DNA of 64,000 bases from assembly GCA_002498725.1 (NCBI GenBank), contig DAIJ01000016.1, positions 8,330 through 72,329 on the forward strand. Direction: 5' to 3'. Origin of the DNA: Euryarchaeota archaeon UBA23. GTDB lineage: Archaea; Thermoplasmatota; Poseidoniia; Poseidoniales; Thalassarchaeaceae. Within the stretch, counting starts at the first letter, position 1. The number at the start of each line of letters is the position of its first letter. The notes under the pieces were generated by a model that did no database searches, was not told the origin of the DNA, and saw nothing but the letters and a program-made list of their open reading frames with translations. This document shows, piece after piece, positions 48,803 to 58,458 of the stretch. A program made the position numbers and the translations under genes.

Positions 48803-49855
48803 TTACTCTTCAACATTGAATCTCTGATAGACTTCATTAGTAGTCTGTGTTACTCTGATAAAAGTAGTACATTTTGGTAAATCTTTAATCCTTCTAGCAC
48901 CAACATATGAGCAAGCGGAGCGTACTCCTCCTAGGATGGATTGTACAGTGATTTCTAAAGGGCCTCTATATGGTACTCGTACTTCCTTCCCTTCTGGTGC
49001 TCGATGTTTTGCGACCTCTCCGTAGTGTGTCTCCATAGCCTTAGAACTAGACATACCGTAGAATGATTTGTACATCTTCCCATTTTCCATTTTCACCACT
49101 TCGCCCCCAGATTCATCATGACCCGCAAACATCCCTCCTAACATTACAAAATCAGCACCTGCAGCAAATGCCTTAGCAACATCACCAGGGCTAGAACATC
49201 CTCCATCTGCCATTACATGACCTCCAAGTCCATGTGCGGCATCAGCACATTCAGCTATTGCTGATAGTTGCGGATATCCAACTCCAGCAACTTTACGAGT
49301 AGTACAAACTGAGCCGGGTCCAATACCTACTTTGACAACATCAGCCCCAGCTAGTATTAGCGCTTCAGTCATTTCTCTTGTTGCTACATTGCCTGCAATT
49401 ACTATAGCTTCTGTAAATTTATTCCTAACTCTTTTTACAAATTCAAGGAATACTTCACGGTAACCATTGGCCACATCTATACAGATCATTTTCAGTCCGG
49501 AATTTGTACCCATTTTACGCTTTAACAATTCAAATGAATCATCAGTAGATCCACATGTAACAGCTATGAATTCAGGATTCACTCCTTCATCCCAAGCCAT
49601 TGAATACTCTTTTGTGGAATAGAATTTCTGTGTACAAGTAATCATAGAATGTTTTTGTAATTCGGTCGCTATACTGAATAAACCAGTTGTGTCCATGTTA
49701 GCAGCAACAATTGGTACTCCGGACCACGTAGTTTTGGAGTGTCTAAATGTGAAATCTCTTACTAGAGTCACATCCGACCTAGAAACCAGCGTACTGCGCT
49801 TAGGTCTAATCAATACATCATCAAAAGTAAGCTTCACATCTTGCTCTACGCGCAT
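48803..49855 (-). CDS. guaC: GMP reductase
   Basis: Reduces GMP to IMP with NADPH, returning guanine nucleotides to the purine pool. The 350-residue protein lacks the CBS domains of IMP dehydrogenase and follows bacterial GuaC from the first residues ([20 protein letters not shown]). Catalytic loop [11 protein letters not shown] holds Cys184, and [20 protein letters not shown] and [13 protein letters not shown] match GMP reductase rather than IMP dehydrogenase. The enzyme is uncommon in archaea, so transfer from bacteria is likely (inference). Confidence 0.93.
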   Translation of the reverse strand: MRVEQDVKLTFDDVLIRPKRSTLVSRSDVTLVRDFTFRHSKTTWSGVPIVAANMDTTGLFSIATELQKHSMITCTQKFYSTKEYSMAWDEGVNPEFIAVTCGSTDDSFELLKRKMGTNSGLKMICIDVANGYREVFLEFVKRVRNKFTEAIVIAGNVATREMTEALILAGADVVKVGIGPGSVCTTRKVAGVGYPQLSAIAECADAAHGLGGHVMADGGCSSPGDVAKAFAAGADFVMLGGMFAGHDESGGEVVKMENGKMYKSFYGMSSSKAMETHYGEVAKHRAPEGKEVRVPYRGPLEITVQSILGGVRSACSYVGARRIKDLPKCTTFIRVTQTTNEVYQRFNVEE

Positions 49856-49905
49856 CTGAACCTTACTACTCCAACGAAGGTGTGTTTAAGACGCTTATTA
49901 CAGAA

Positions 49906-52140
49906 TCAAGAGTCCTCTGAATTCATAATTATTGGCCCAGGATTATTCCAATGATACCATAATTCTCGACCATGATCCGCTGTAACTCCTTGGAGGAATA
50001 GTTTCTCACCAATACTGATATAGTGCAAAGGCCAACTACTATTATTACCCGGATTTATATCAATAGCAATTCTTGTCCCTTCATTTGTACCATCGCTTCT
50101 CCATACTTCGACACCATAAGTTCCACCGTCATCGGCAGAGAAGAAAAGTTCACCTTGGTGTACAATAACTATATCTCCTGACCAGAAACCTGTGTCCCAA
50201 TAGAAACTACTATTGTTTCCCGGATTTATGTCCTTAACCATGTAGGTTCCCGAATAAGTCCCATCACTTCTCCATAACTCCCGACCATTTTGCCCATCAT
50301 CTGCCATAAAGTAGAGAATGTCATCCATCATTGTAAGCTCATTTGGTGAACTAGATCCATTAGTGAAGATATCTTTAATCATATATGTGCCTGATTCAGT
50401 ACTATCTGTTATCCACAATTCACGGCCATTTTGCCCATCATCTGCTGTAAAGATAAGTTTCTGTCCAAATTTAATCAAATTCTTCGGTTCACTTGAATTG
50501 CCTTCTCCTGGCCATATGTCTTTTACTAATCGAGTTGAAAACGCATCACCTTGACTAAAAAATAATTCTTGACCAGTAGAGCCGTTATCGGCTGATAAAT
50601 AAGCGCCATTACTACCTGATGTAAGGTACATTGGATTACTTCCCTCAACTCCCTCATTGATATCTTTGATTAAGAATAATCCTCCAGATAATGCGGATAA
50701 TCCATATCGATATAATTCACGTCCATAATTATCAGTTTCAGCAGTAAACCATAGAGTGTTGCCTTTCATAATCAAATCTCTGGGTGCAGATCCTTGAAAA
50801 TCCCCGCAGCAGTATTCCGTTCCTTCGTATACCCAAGTTTCATCTTCAGGAACTAGATTGACAATCATGATAGTTCCCTGTCGAGTACCATCACTTATCC
50901 ATAACTCCTCACCCCATGGAGGATGACTTCTATCTTCTTGACCACCAAATACTTCCATATTTGAGTAAATAACTCTATCTGGGATAAATCCATTAGATGG
51001 AATGACAATTAGTTGACTCGCTCCCGCCCAGCCTTCTCTCCAACCATTTTCTCCACCATAACTTGCCCCCCAATTATCCCATTGATCAATCTGATATGTA
51101 CCTGCGGCAGTACCATCGCTGACAATTAGACATGCGCATGATTCTGTACCGGGTTCTCCATCAAAACCTGTGAGGAATAGTTTCTCATTCCCGGCTACTA
51201 TTTCAGGATAATGACATCCAAAAATACCTCCCCAGCACTTGACCTCAAGACTGCCTCCGTTTTCACAAGTTACGGTACTTTCTCCTGTTTCAGGATCCGT
51301 ACCTGAAGTACACTCTTCTTCTCGTAAATCTTTGACCATATATGTTCCATCAATGGTCCCATCGCTTCTCCATAATTCCCATCCATGAATTCCATCATCT
51401 CCTGCGAAATATAGAATTCCTCCCATTTCAGCAAAGAGAGATGGCCCCCATCCTCCTGAGTTGTTCTGGAATTCCAGAACCATGCCATTATCGCCGGGGC
51501 ATTCACCTATCCTAGATTCAACCTCGTCACTTTGCAGAATTCCATCATTAGGCAACCCATTTCCACTACCGTCATCATAACCAATGACCATCTCTAATCC
51601 TGGATTATCTTGTGGGCATGAATTAATTCGGTCTCTAATAGAATATGTTAGACTGTTTAATGTGCTTTGTAAAGCGTTATTTGTTGCTTGTAAATTGGAA
51701 ATTTGTTGGTTTTTTTGTTGCATATCTTGGTTAATATCAGATATCTGTGCATCCGCATCAGAGATCTGCTGATTCAATTCAGATATTTGATTTTGATAAC
51801 TATTGATTAATTCATCATCTTGGGTATTGTTTAGTTGTTCCATCACGTTTGTTAGGACATTACTCAAATTTGCTCTATGCCATTCAGTATTGTTCAGTTC
51901 TAATAAAAGAGAAATTATTTCATTCTCAGCAATTTCTAACGCATTCTGGGTCTGAGTAAGTGTGCTTTCTAAACTTGCAGCGTTTGCAACAGCGTCATCT
52001 TTTTCGGAAGTGAGATTTGTCAATTCAGATTGTAAAGAAGCAATCTGTTCATCTTTTGCATCATCAGAACTACTCCCACTACATCCTGCTAATATTGAAG
52101 CCAACATTAAGATGACTAGCAAGGCGGCTTTTCCTCTCAT
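49906..52140 (-). CDS. Lipoprotein with coiled coil and ELWxSDGT repeats
   Basis: 744 residues. The signal ends in a lipobox, ASILAGC, with Cys20 as likely lipid attachment site. Residues about 30-165 form a long Gln/Asn-rich coiled coil (LQSELTNLTSEKDD, ISELNQQISDADAQ), a stalk. Next comes a Cys-bounded Asp-rich module (CPQDNP to GECPGD, about 170-215) also present in the 2290-residue surface protein. The remainder is a series of about 50-residue repeats with GWELWRSDGTIDGTYMVKDL and variants, probably a propeller. The repeat family is common in aquatic bacteria. Its function is unknown; a stalked surface binding protein is inferred. Confidence 0.9.
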   Translation of the reverse strand: MRGKAALLVILMLASILAGCSGSSSDDAKDEQIASLQSELTNLTSEKDDAVANAASLESTLTQTQNALEIAENEIISLLLELNNTEWHRANLSNVLTNVMEQLNNTQDDELINSYQNQISELNQQISDADAQISDINQDMQQKNQQISNLQATNNALQSTLNSLTYSIRDRINSCPQDNPGLEMVIGYDDGSGNGLPNDGILQSDEVESRIGECPGDNGMVLEFQNNSGGWGPSLFAEMGGILYFAGDDGIHGWELWRSDGTIDGTYMVKDLREEECTSGTDPETGESTVTCENGGSLEVKCWGGIFGCHYPEIVAGNEKLFLTGFDGEPGTESCACLIVSDGTAAGTYQIDQWDNWGASYGGENGWREGWAGASQLIVIPSNGFIPDRVIYSNMEVFGGQEDRSHPPWGEELWISDGTRQGTIMIVNLVPEDETWVYEGTEYCCGDFQGSAPRDLIMKGNTLWFTAETDNYGRELYRYGLSALSGGLFLIKDINEGVEGSNPMYLTSGSNGAYLSADNGSTGQELFFSQGDAFSTRLVKDIWPGEGNSSEPKNLIKFGQKLIFTADDGQNGRELWITDSTESGTYMIKDIFTNGSSSPNELTMMDDILYFMADDGQNGRELWRSDGTYSGTYMVKDINPGNNSSFYWDTGFWSGDIVIVHQGELFFSADDGGTYGVEVWRSDGTNEGTRIAIDINPGNNSSWPLHYISIGEKLFLQGVTADHGRELWYHWNNPGPIIMNSEDS

Positions 52141-52211
52141 GTTGGTTCTTCACATATTCGGCTATTAAGCAGTTCTCTACTAATAACTGAATATGGATCC
52201 ATAGAAGATAA

Positions 52212-52289
52212 TGGTGCTCGTGCCGGGATTTGAACCCGGGTCGACGGATCGAGAACCCGTCATGATGGACCGAACTACACTACACGAGC
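52212..52289 (-). tRNA. tRNA-Glu(CTC)
   Basis: Acceptor GCTCGTG/CACGAGC, anticodon stem ACGGG/TCCGT with loop TTCTCGA (anticodon CTC), T arm CCGGG-TTCAAAT-CCCGG. CCA is encoded at 52212-52214. No intron. Confidence 0.95.
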
Positions 52290-52386
52290 GTGTTGGCCTA
52301 GCGACTGAGCAACTCTATTTGAAAGGATGGATATCTGCATATTCTTTACTTTCACTTTCACTTTGGGGTCTGTTACTGTTCTTGAT

Positions 52387-52686
52387 ATGCTAATTGACAT
52401 ACAGCAGTTCATGAACCAAAGCCCAAACAGTGAACAACGCCTATTTTACAGAAAGAGAGCGGACCCCTTCAGAATTGTTAGTCTGAATGCCCTAAAAAAG
52501 ACAACATCAGGGAATAAATTGGAAAATAATAGCCCTCTTGTAAATTCAAAGAGAAAGTTAGCAGATGATGGAATGTGGCAACCATTAGCTAGGCCAAACA
52601 TTTCTGTTAAAATCAGTAATAATTCATGGTCGGGACTACATTCTAGATTTATATCATCAAGAGAAATGCATTTGGGGGTGGCATGA
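52387..52686 (+). CDS. Hypothetical protein, 99 residues
   Basis: I recognise no family. The product is polar and basic (RLFYRKRADPFRIVSLNALKK, SKRKLADDGMWQPLAR), with no membrane helix from this start; ATGs at 52327 and 52411 are alternatives. Its stop is immediately followed by the ATG of the winged-helix gene, a spacing typical of coupled genes, which is the main reason to accept it. A minus-strand frame across the same region is less convincing because it has no such fit. Confidence 0.5.
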   Translation: MLIDIQQFMNQSPNSEQRLFYRKRADPFRIVSLNALKKTTSGNKLENNSPLVNSKRKLADDGMWQPLARPNISVKISNNSWSGLHSRFISSREMHLGVA

Positions 52687-52941
52687 ATGTCCAGAACAAG
52701 AAGACTTCGTGAAGCCGTTGTTACAATGCTTGAAGAGAAGGGCACAGCAAACACAGTTGAAGTGTTTGATTTCCTCAATAATAGATTTCGTTGGGGTGCT
52801 ACTATGAATCAAGTAGGGAATATATTAGCCAAGGATATCAGATTCTCTAAGGTTGGTCATCAGCGTGGTGAATTCCGAGGTAGTGTGTACACTGTTTGTG
52901 TATGGGGGCTATCTGAGGAAAGAATAGCCGTAGTAGTATAA
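52687..52941 (+). CDS. Small winged-helix-like protein
   Basis: 84 residues. The order helix (RRLREAVVTMLEEKG), helix (NTVEVFDFLNNRFRWG), helix (TMNQVGNILAKD), then a two-strand wing (EFRGSVYTVCVWGL) fits a winged helix-turn-helix fold, suggesting DNA or RNA binding. No specific family is recognised. It begins directly after the stop of the 99-residue gene and ends three bases before the prenyltransferase start, so it is part of a three-gene operon. Confidence 0.7.
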   Translation: MSRTRRLREAVVTMLEEKGTANTVEVFDFLNNRFRWGATMNQVGNILAKDIRFSKVGHQRGEFRGSVYTVCVWGLSEERIAVVV

Positions 52942-52943
52942 TC

Positions 52944-53876
52944 GTGGTAACCATCAAGACCATACCTTCTACACATCGTAACATGGGACGCATCGCAGAT
53001 TGGTTGCAATTCTTCCGTTGGGGCAATTGTCTGAATGGATTGATTGGTGTTTTCCTTGGTGCAATAATGGTTATTGAAGGAATTCCTTCAGGAAAAGAAT
53101 TGCAAATAACAACTCTTCTAGCAATTTCAGTATCTTCGTTTATGGGTTCGTGGAATGGTCTCAATGATTATGTTGATATTGAAATAGATAAGATAAATCG
53201 CCCTAATCGACCTCTTCCTTCTGGTAGGATATCAATTTCTTCTGCAAGAAGTCTGATTACAATATTGATGTTTACATCATTTGCTAGTTTACTATCAGCT
53301 GCCAATATAGCACAAACAATGACTTCAGATTTCACTACTTGGTATCCTACAATAGCGATTTGGTTTTTTGCTATTTTCTTATTAGTTAATTACGAATCAA
53401 CATCTTCTTTTTCTATGACTTTGAAGGACAGGGGTTTACCAGGAAATATTGCAATTTCTCTTTCTGTTGGATTAGTAATTCTCTATGGTGCAGCAGGTGT
53501 TTTCGATGTGACAAATCCAAAGGTTATTTCCTTATTCTTTGTGGGTTTCCTATTTAATACAGCACGTGAAATTATCAAAGATGTGGAAGATATGTTGGGA
53601 GATGAAGGAAGATATACTTTGGCTATGAGGGTCGGCCCAGATAAGGCGAGATTGACTGCTTGGGTTTTACTTTTGTTAACTATGATCTCTCTAATTTTAC
53701 CATTTTCTTTGGGTATTTTTGAAACTAAGCAAATTATTTTAATTGGGCCTGCATTATTTGTTTTAATGGGTGTGAAAAAGCATATTGCTCTTGCTGAAGA
53801 TACCGCTGCATCACGTCAAATAAAAATTTCAATGACACTTGCAATTCTAGGTTTAATTGTAACTGCTTTCATATAA
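52944..53876 (+). CDS. UbiA-family prenyltransferase, probable digeranylgeranylglyceryl phosphate synthase
   Basis: A 310-residue membrane enzyme with about eight helices. The Asp-rich motifs of UbiA enzymes are clear: NGLNDYVDIEIDKINRPNRP (from residue 71) and REIIKDVEDMLGDEG. In archaea this type usually adds the second geranylgeranyl group to glycerol-1-phosphate lipids, making membrane ether lipids. Other prenyl acceptors (quinones) cannot be excluded. It starts at GTG 52944 or ATG 52983; the first 13 residues are not conserved-looking. Confidence 0.88.
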   Translation: MVTIKTIPSTHRNMGRIADWLQFFRWGNCLNGLIGVFLGAIMVIEGIPSGKELQITTLLAISVSSFMGSWNGLNDYVDIEIDKINRPNRPLPSGRISISSARSLITILMFTSFASLLSAANIAQTMTSDFTTWYPTIAIWFFAIFLLVNYESTSSFSMTLKDRGLPGNIAISLSVGLVILYGAAGVFDVTNPKVISLFFVGFLFNTAREIIKDVEDMLGDEGRYTLAMRVGPDKARLTAWVLLLLTMISLILPFSLGIFETKQIILIGPALFVLMGVKKHIALAEDTAASRQIKISMTLAILGLIVTAFI

Positions 53877-53887
53877 TTAATTCTTAG

Positions 53888-54841
53888 TTACTTGAGTTCA
53901 TGGAAACTAAGCCAAGCATCATGATTGCACATGTATGTAAGTAGTGACATCTGTGCCCACATTCTATTTTCTGCTTGATCAAGAACTATACTGTTTGGAG
54001 AATCAATTACTCCATCAGTAACTTCTTCACCTCTATGAGCAGGTAGACAGTGCATGAAGATATAATCTGGCTGCGCGTGTGCAACTAATTCCTCATTTAC
54101 TTGAAAGCCTTCAAATGCAGAAAATTTGTCTTCGATATGTTCTTCTCCCATTGAGACAAATATATCCGTATATATCACTCCAGCATTTCTAACTGCTTCT
54201 ACTGGATCATTTGTTCCAGTTATTTTACATCCATTACGTTGAGCTATTTCTTTTGCTCGATCAATTACTTCTTCATCTGGTTCCATTCCAGCAGGAGTTG
54301 CATATTTCACATCGTGACCCATTGTTACAGCAGCAAGTAATAAGTCATGTAATACATTGTTTCCATCTCCTACCCATGCGATATGGCCATGCATATTACC
54401 TCTTTCAGTAATTGCCATTAAATCAGCAGCGGCTTGACAGGGATGATGTAAATCAGAAAGTGCATTAATGACAGGTACTGTTGCAGTACGTGCCAATTCA
54501 ACTACGTCAGAGTGACCAAAGCAGCGATACGTAATTCCATCTAGAAATCTTGAAAGAACTGCCGCGGTATCTCCAATCGATTCCGACTTTCCTAATTGTA
54601 TATCGTTCTTTAACAATGTCAATGGTTGCCCTCCTAGTTTCTTAACTCCAACCTCAAAAGAAACCCTAGTCCTAGTAGACGGTTTTTCATATATTGATCC
54701 AATAGCCATACCATCTAATGGCAGGAATTCTCCATGTAATTCGGTATCATTTTTGAATCGTATTGCCCAATCTATGATTTTAGGTAAATCTTCTGCAAAA
54801 TCATCAATTGCAAGTAGATCTTTCTTCTTAGTTTCTTTCAT
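53888..54841 (-). CDS. argF: Ornithine carbamoyltransferase
   Basis: Makes citrulline from ornithine and carbamoyl phosphate in arginine synthesis. From the ATG at 54841 the protein has 317 residues, the usual length. Motifs: phosphate loop KPSTRTRVSFE (STRTR at 55-59), HPCQ (133-136), and the ornithine-binding MHCLPAHRGEE (HCLP at 264-267). The start is set by AGGAG nine bases upstream and overlaps the end of the GPN GTPase gene by 14 bases; a longer frame upstream lies inside that gene and is unlikely. Confidence 0.95.
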   Translation of the reverse strand: MKETKKKDLLAIDDFAEDLPKIIDWAIRFKNDTELHGEFLPLDGMAIGSIYEKPSTRTRVSFEVGVKKLGGQPLTLLKNDIQLGKSESIGDTAAVLSRFLDGITYRCFGHSDVVELARTATVPVINALSDLHHPCQAAADLMAITERGNMHGHIAWVGDGNNVLHDLLLAAVTMGHDVKYATPAGMEPDEEVIDRAKEIAQRNGCKITGTNDPVEAVRNAGVIYTDIFVSMGEEHIEDKFSAFEGFQVNEELVAHAQPDYIFMHCLPAHRGEEVTDGVIDSPNSIVLDQAENRMWAQMSLLTYMCNHDAWLSFHELK

Positions 54842-55688
54842 ATTCAATGTCTCCTGAGAAACCATCTCTGGTGTCTGCCATTCCACCAAAGATAGTTTGA
54901 GCAAATGTCAATAAATCTGCAAGCCCCTCTTCTTCTTCACTTGATAGAGGGATTAATCCAGGTTGAATTGCAGCATGCTGCATCATTCTTAACTGGCCAA
55001 TTGCAAATTCAGCTCTAGAAGTCCCTTTTGATATATCCATAGTTTCTGCTGCCGATTCCTCATAAAGTGCCGCTTCCAAAATATCGAGATTTTCACCCCA
55101 ATCTAAAATCTTTTGAAGTATTTCTGGTTCCAACAAATCTGCTTTTGATAGGAAATTAGCGGTGGGTAAACCGAGTCTGAAATGAACTATTGAAGAAAGT
55201 AGCATTTGTGATACAAATCCACTTGGTGTTTGAGAAAGCATAGGGTCGAATAAGAAGGCTAGACACGCTCTTCCTTGACCTAACACCTCAACAAGGTGGC
55301 TACTTGCTTCTCTAAAAGCAAATAGTTCTACTTGTCCGGGTGTATCAATTACAAGTAAATCTCCAGATAATCCTTCTATCTCATCGTAAACATCCAATGC
55401 TTGAGATGCAACTAAGTCTGCCGCCAATATTTGTGCGCCGTTAGGTCCTAGGTCATATTCATCCATAACATCAGAAAGGGACACTAGATCTCTAACATCA
55501 AATTCCGGATCATAATGTACCCTTTCAGCACCTGGGTCAAGATTTATTGTTAGTACATCTATCTGAAGAAATCTTGCCCATCGTTGAAAAGCAGTGACCA
55601 AGGAACTCTTTCCTGCACCAGCAGTACCTACCACAAATACAACTGGGGGGGTTGTACCATCTTGATTACTCACACTACTGCCTAACAT
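54828..55688 (-). CDS. GPN-loop GTPase
   Basis: A 286-residue GTPase of the archaeal/eukaryotic GPN family. The P-loop is GTAGAGKSS (21-29), and DLGPNGAQIL contains the diagnostic Gly-Pro-Asn at 81-83, which reaches the partner active site in the dimer. VIDTPGQVELF is the G3 region and LSKADLLEPE the G4-like region. Eukaryotic members help assemble RNA polymerase II; the archaeal role is unclear. It overlaps argF by 14 bases and is divergent from the proline-rich gene. Confidence 0.94.
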   Translation of the reverse strand: MLGSSVSNQDGTTPPVVFVVGTAGAGKSSLVTAFQRWARFLQIDVLTINLDPGAERVHYDPEFDVRDLVSLSDVMDEYDLGPNGAQILAADLVASQALDVYDEIEGLSGDLLVIDTPGQVELFAFREASSHLVEVLGQGRACLAFLFDPMLSQTPSGFVSQMLLSSIVHFRLGLPTANFLSKADLLEPEILQKILDWGENLDILEAALYEESAAETMDISKGTSRAEFAIGQLRMMQHAAIQPGLIPLSSEEEEGLADLLTFAQTIFGGMADTRDGFSGDIEYERN

Positions 55689-55796
55689 CGAGACTTATTC
55701 AACAATTCGTTTGCTCATCCAGTAAAATAGGATTGTAGCCGAGCAATGGTTAAACCAACAGAATGTACGTCAATAATTACATTCGAGGCTCTCGCC

Positions 55797-58400
55797 ATGA
55801 CTGATCCCCCTCCCCCCCCTCCTCCTCCGGGCTTCCCTCCTATGCCCCCTCCCCCTCCACCTCCTCCCGGTTTTGAGGTCGAAGAAGATGAAGAACAGTC
55901 TAGTGATTTATTGAATGAACCGAGTTTTGATGAGGGGGTTCAGAATGAATTATCTGATGCCCTAACGCCACCTCCACTACCCCCAGAAATTTCTACACCA
56001 CCACCTCCCTCAATGCCCAAACCGCCCATCCCTTCAGAACTAGAGGGGGTGGTTGATAAGATGGAACAAACTTCAATGGAAAAAGACCCATCTTTCGAAT
56101 TAATAGTCGAACCAGATCAGGGTGTACTGGAAGAAGATATTGGTAATTTTAATAATGCTGAGAATCTGGATTTTTCCGAATCTGAAGTTGATTCATCTCT
56201 GGAATCAGCACTTTCATCATTTGATTTTGATGAGGCGGAGACTCAATCTTCTGATGAAAATGAGTTTACAAAATATTCCGATGAGTCATTATCTAGCAGC
56301 CTTAGACCTGCATCCGAAGTTGATTCAATCCCAGGTGACAAACTCTATGTGACTCTAAAAGAAAAGGAGGAGTCAGTAGTAAATCCAGATGGAACAATCC
56401 GTCAACAATCAATTGATGGTGAGTTAATACTCAGAAATTCAAGCAGAAAAGATAGAGCTTGGGATATAGAGGTTAGCTTATCAAATACCGGAGCTACTGA
56501 TATTGGTGGTGGGTCAATAAATGTGCGAGAATTAGATGCAACTGAATCAACAACCTTGCCATATACTGCTTCAGGGCCAAAGATGATGGTCATTAGAGAG
56601 CACATTGATACAGAGCCAGAAAGACCTCAAGAATCTTCCCTATCTATGGTTTTGTCTCCAAATCCACAAGAGGTACTCATACGAATAATCGCTGAAAATC
56701 ATGCCCCGGTCGCTCTTTCTGATGTAGAGATTAGAAGATCTTTACCAGAAAATTTTCAACTTTCGGAAGGGCCTGAATATGATATCAAGGACTCCGAACT
56801 TGTATGGCGAATTGGTAGGCTGCCAGTAGGTGAGATAGCTTCTCTAGAAATACGTCCAGAGGTTACTACAAGATCAATTCAAAGATTTTCTACCGGAGTT
56901 TTAAGGGCGATGTATAGTTCTGAATCAACAGTATCTAGGGCCAAATTTGAAACAGTTAAGAGTAGAGCACGGCAATTTGGATATGTTAGCCCTAAGGAAG
57001 ATGATCGTCCGGATGTTTTCCATTGCAAATTGGTTGTCGAAAACCGTTCCTCTTTCGTAGTTAATCTTTCATCAGCCACAGTGTGGGTGGCAGGACGCAA
57101 TGATCCCTTCTTGGAATTAGAAGATATTCGAGAGGAAATACCCCCAGAGGGTTTGTGGGATTCTGTTGATAAGAGGATTGAGGCAATAGAAAGGCCAAAT
57201 TTCACTCATGAGATTGATTACTCAATATTACCAAGAGCCAATGTTGAATCAACTGGACAAATAGAGGTTAAAGAACGAAGCATAAAAGTATTAGATGCCA
57301 CAGTTAATAAGAGGTTTAGCATAAGTCGAATTAGATCTTATGTTTCTTCTGAATTAGACGCCTCAATTATAGTTAAAAATACTGGTTCAGCACCAATAAA
57401 TGTAATACGTTTACTTGATGATGTACCCGGAGTTTTCTTACCACCTTCTCCAGATGGTATTCGTGTTGAAATTGAAGGCGTTGATTTGAAAGAAGATCAA
57501 TATAGAATAGAAGTAGTTGATGGTACACAAATAGAAGAGGAATTAATTTCCCCTGATTCTCAAGGTCATGCGTTGCGAATAACAGTTGGTACCTCTGCAC
57601 CTTTAGGCCTGCAACCGGGGAAATCATTGCTGATAAATTACCCTCTTGTAGCTGAAGATCCATCTCCTATGAATGATTGCTTAGCAGGACCTATACGTGC
57701 TGATTTTAGTATGGAAAGGTTCGGTCCCGTTGCAACTAGACATTGCGTAAAATCTCCTATGGTAAGAGTTGTACATCGAAGGAGACGTTATTCTACAGGA
57801 AAAGAAATATTCCCATCAGCAGGACCTGGTTGCTATGAGATTATTTTGATGTTCCAAAATGATTCAGACAGCGCACTTGAGGATCTTATTCTACAAGACG
57901 TAGTCCCTGGTACATTTAATATTGAAAATTCAGTAGTTAGATCTAACCAGTCTGGAGAAAAATCAGTTGACTATTCCAAAGAATCGGCGAGAGAAGGCAC
58001 ACATGTTTCTTGGCCAATTGGTAGAATTGAAAAAGACGAAAGAATAGAGGTATCATTCGAAATTAGAGGAGATCCAGAAAGCGAATTCAAGGTTTCTGAT
58101 GCTCAGGATTATCATGGTGCCAGCTTTGGTGATGAAGTTGATGAAGAACCTAATTTGCCTGAATGGGTTGACGAGAATATAAGAGCAAGTTCTAGGAATG
58201 TAATATCCGAGGTGGAAGAAAGTAATTTTGATGAGGTCATTGAAAATTCTATTCAGAACATCTCATCTTTAGACAATGAATCTGAAGAAATTCATTCTCC
58301 CGGATCATTAGATTCTGCCTCTGGTGACTGTCCAGTATGTGGGACAGAGTCTTCATTGGGGGCATCATCTTGCGAAACTTGTGGTTATCAATTCAAGTGA
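55797..58400 (+). CDS. Proline-rich, beta-sandwich (DUF11-like) protein with C-terminal zinc ribbon
   Basis: About 867 residues from the ATG at 55797, which has GAGG eight bases ahead; an ATG 17 codons earlier is less likely. No signal peptide or membrane helix is seen, so it seems cytoplasmic. The N-terminus has runs of eight Pro either side of GFPPM, then an acidic disordered stretch to about 190. Several beta-sandwich domains follow with phrases like LLDDVPGVFLPP and LQDVVPGTFNIE, as in DUF11-type adhesin repeats. The C-terminus is a zinc ribbon, CPVCG and CETCGYQFK. It lies between the GPN GTPase and the insertase gene. Possibly a cytosolic scaffold; function unknown. Confidence 0.82.
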   Translation: MTDPPPPPPPPGFPPMPPPPPPPPGFEVEEDEEQSSDLLNEPSFDEGVQNELSDALTPPPLPPEISTPPPPSMPKPPIPSELEGVVDKMEQTSMEKDPSFELIVEPDQGVLEEDIGNFNNAENLDFSESEVDSSLESALSSFDFDEAETQSSDENEFTKYSDESLSSSLRPASEVDSIPGDKLYVTLKEKEESVVNPDGTIRQQSIDGELILRNSSRKDRAWDIEVSLSNTGATDIGGGSINVRELDATESTTLPYTASGPKMMVIREHIDTEPERPQESSLSMVLSPNPQEVLIRIIAENHAPVALSDVEIRRSLPENFQLSEGPEYDIKDSELVWRIGRLPVGEIASLEIRPEVTTRSIQRFSTGVLRAMYSSESTVSRAKFETVKSRARQFGYVSPKEDDRPDVFHCKLVVENRSSFVVNLSSATVWVAGRNDPFLELEDIREEIPPEGLWDSVDKRIEAIERPNFTHEIDYSILPRANVESTGQIEVKERSIKVLDATVNKRFSISRIRSYVSSELDASIIVKNTGSAPINVIRLLDDVPGVFLPPSPDGIRVEIEGVDLKEDQYRIEVVDGTQIEEELISPDSQGHALRITVGTSAPLGLQPGKSLLINYPLVAEDPSPMNDCLAGPIRADFSMERFGPVATRHCVKSPMVRVVHRRRRYSTGKEIFPSAGPGCYEIILMFQNDSDSALEDLILQDVVPGTFNIENSVVRSNQSGEKSVDYSKESAREGTHVSWPIGRIEKDERIEVSFEIRGDPESEFKVSDAQDYHGASFGDEVDEEPNLPEWVDENIRASSRNVISEVEESNFDEVIENSIQNISSLDNESEEIHSPGSLDSASGDCPVCGTESSLGASSCETCGYQFK
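55806..55870 (+). repeat. C-rich pyrimidine tract encoding the poly-proline runs
   Basis: The codons for the proline runs are almost all CCC, CCT or CCA, creating blocks of up to eight C in an AT-rich genome. Such tracts are prone to slippage and could vary in length between strains. Confidence 0.6.
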
Positions 58401-58458
58401 TATAATTGATATTTCATATATCTCGAGCCGAATCCTTCAATTGAGTTCGTCATAACGA

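Noticed and set aside
48803..49855. IMP dehydrogenase as identity of the GuaC-like gene
   Set aside because: No CBS domains, and the N-terminus, FYGMSS region and length match GMP reductase.
52446..52778. Minus-strand 110-codon frame opposite the small-protein genes
   Set aside because: It crosses the tight junction of two plus-strand genes that fit an operon, and the product has no recognisable features.
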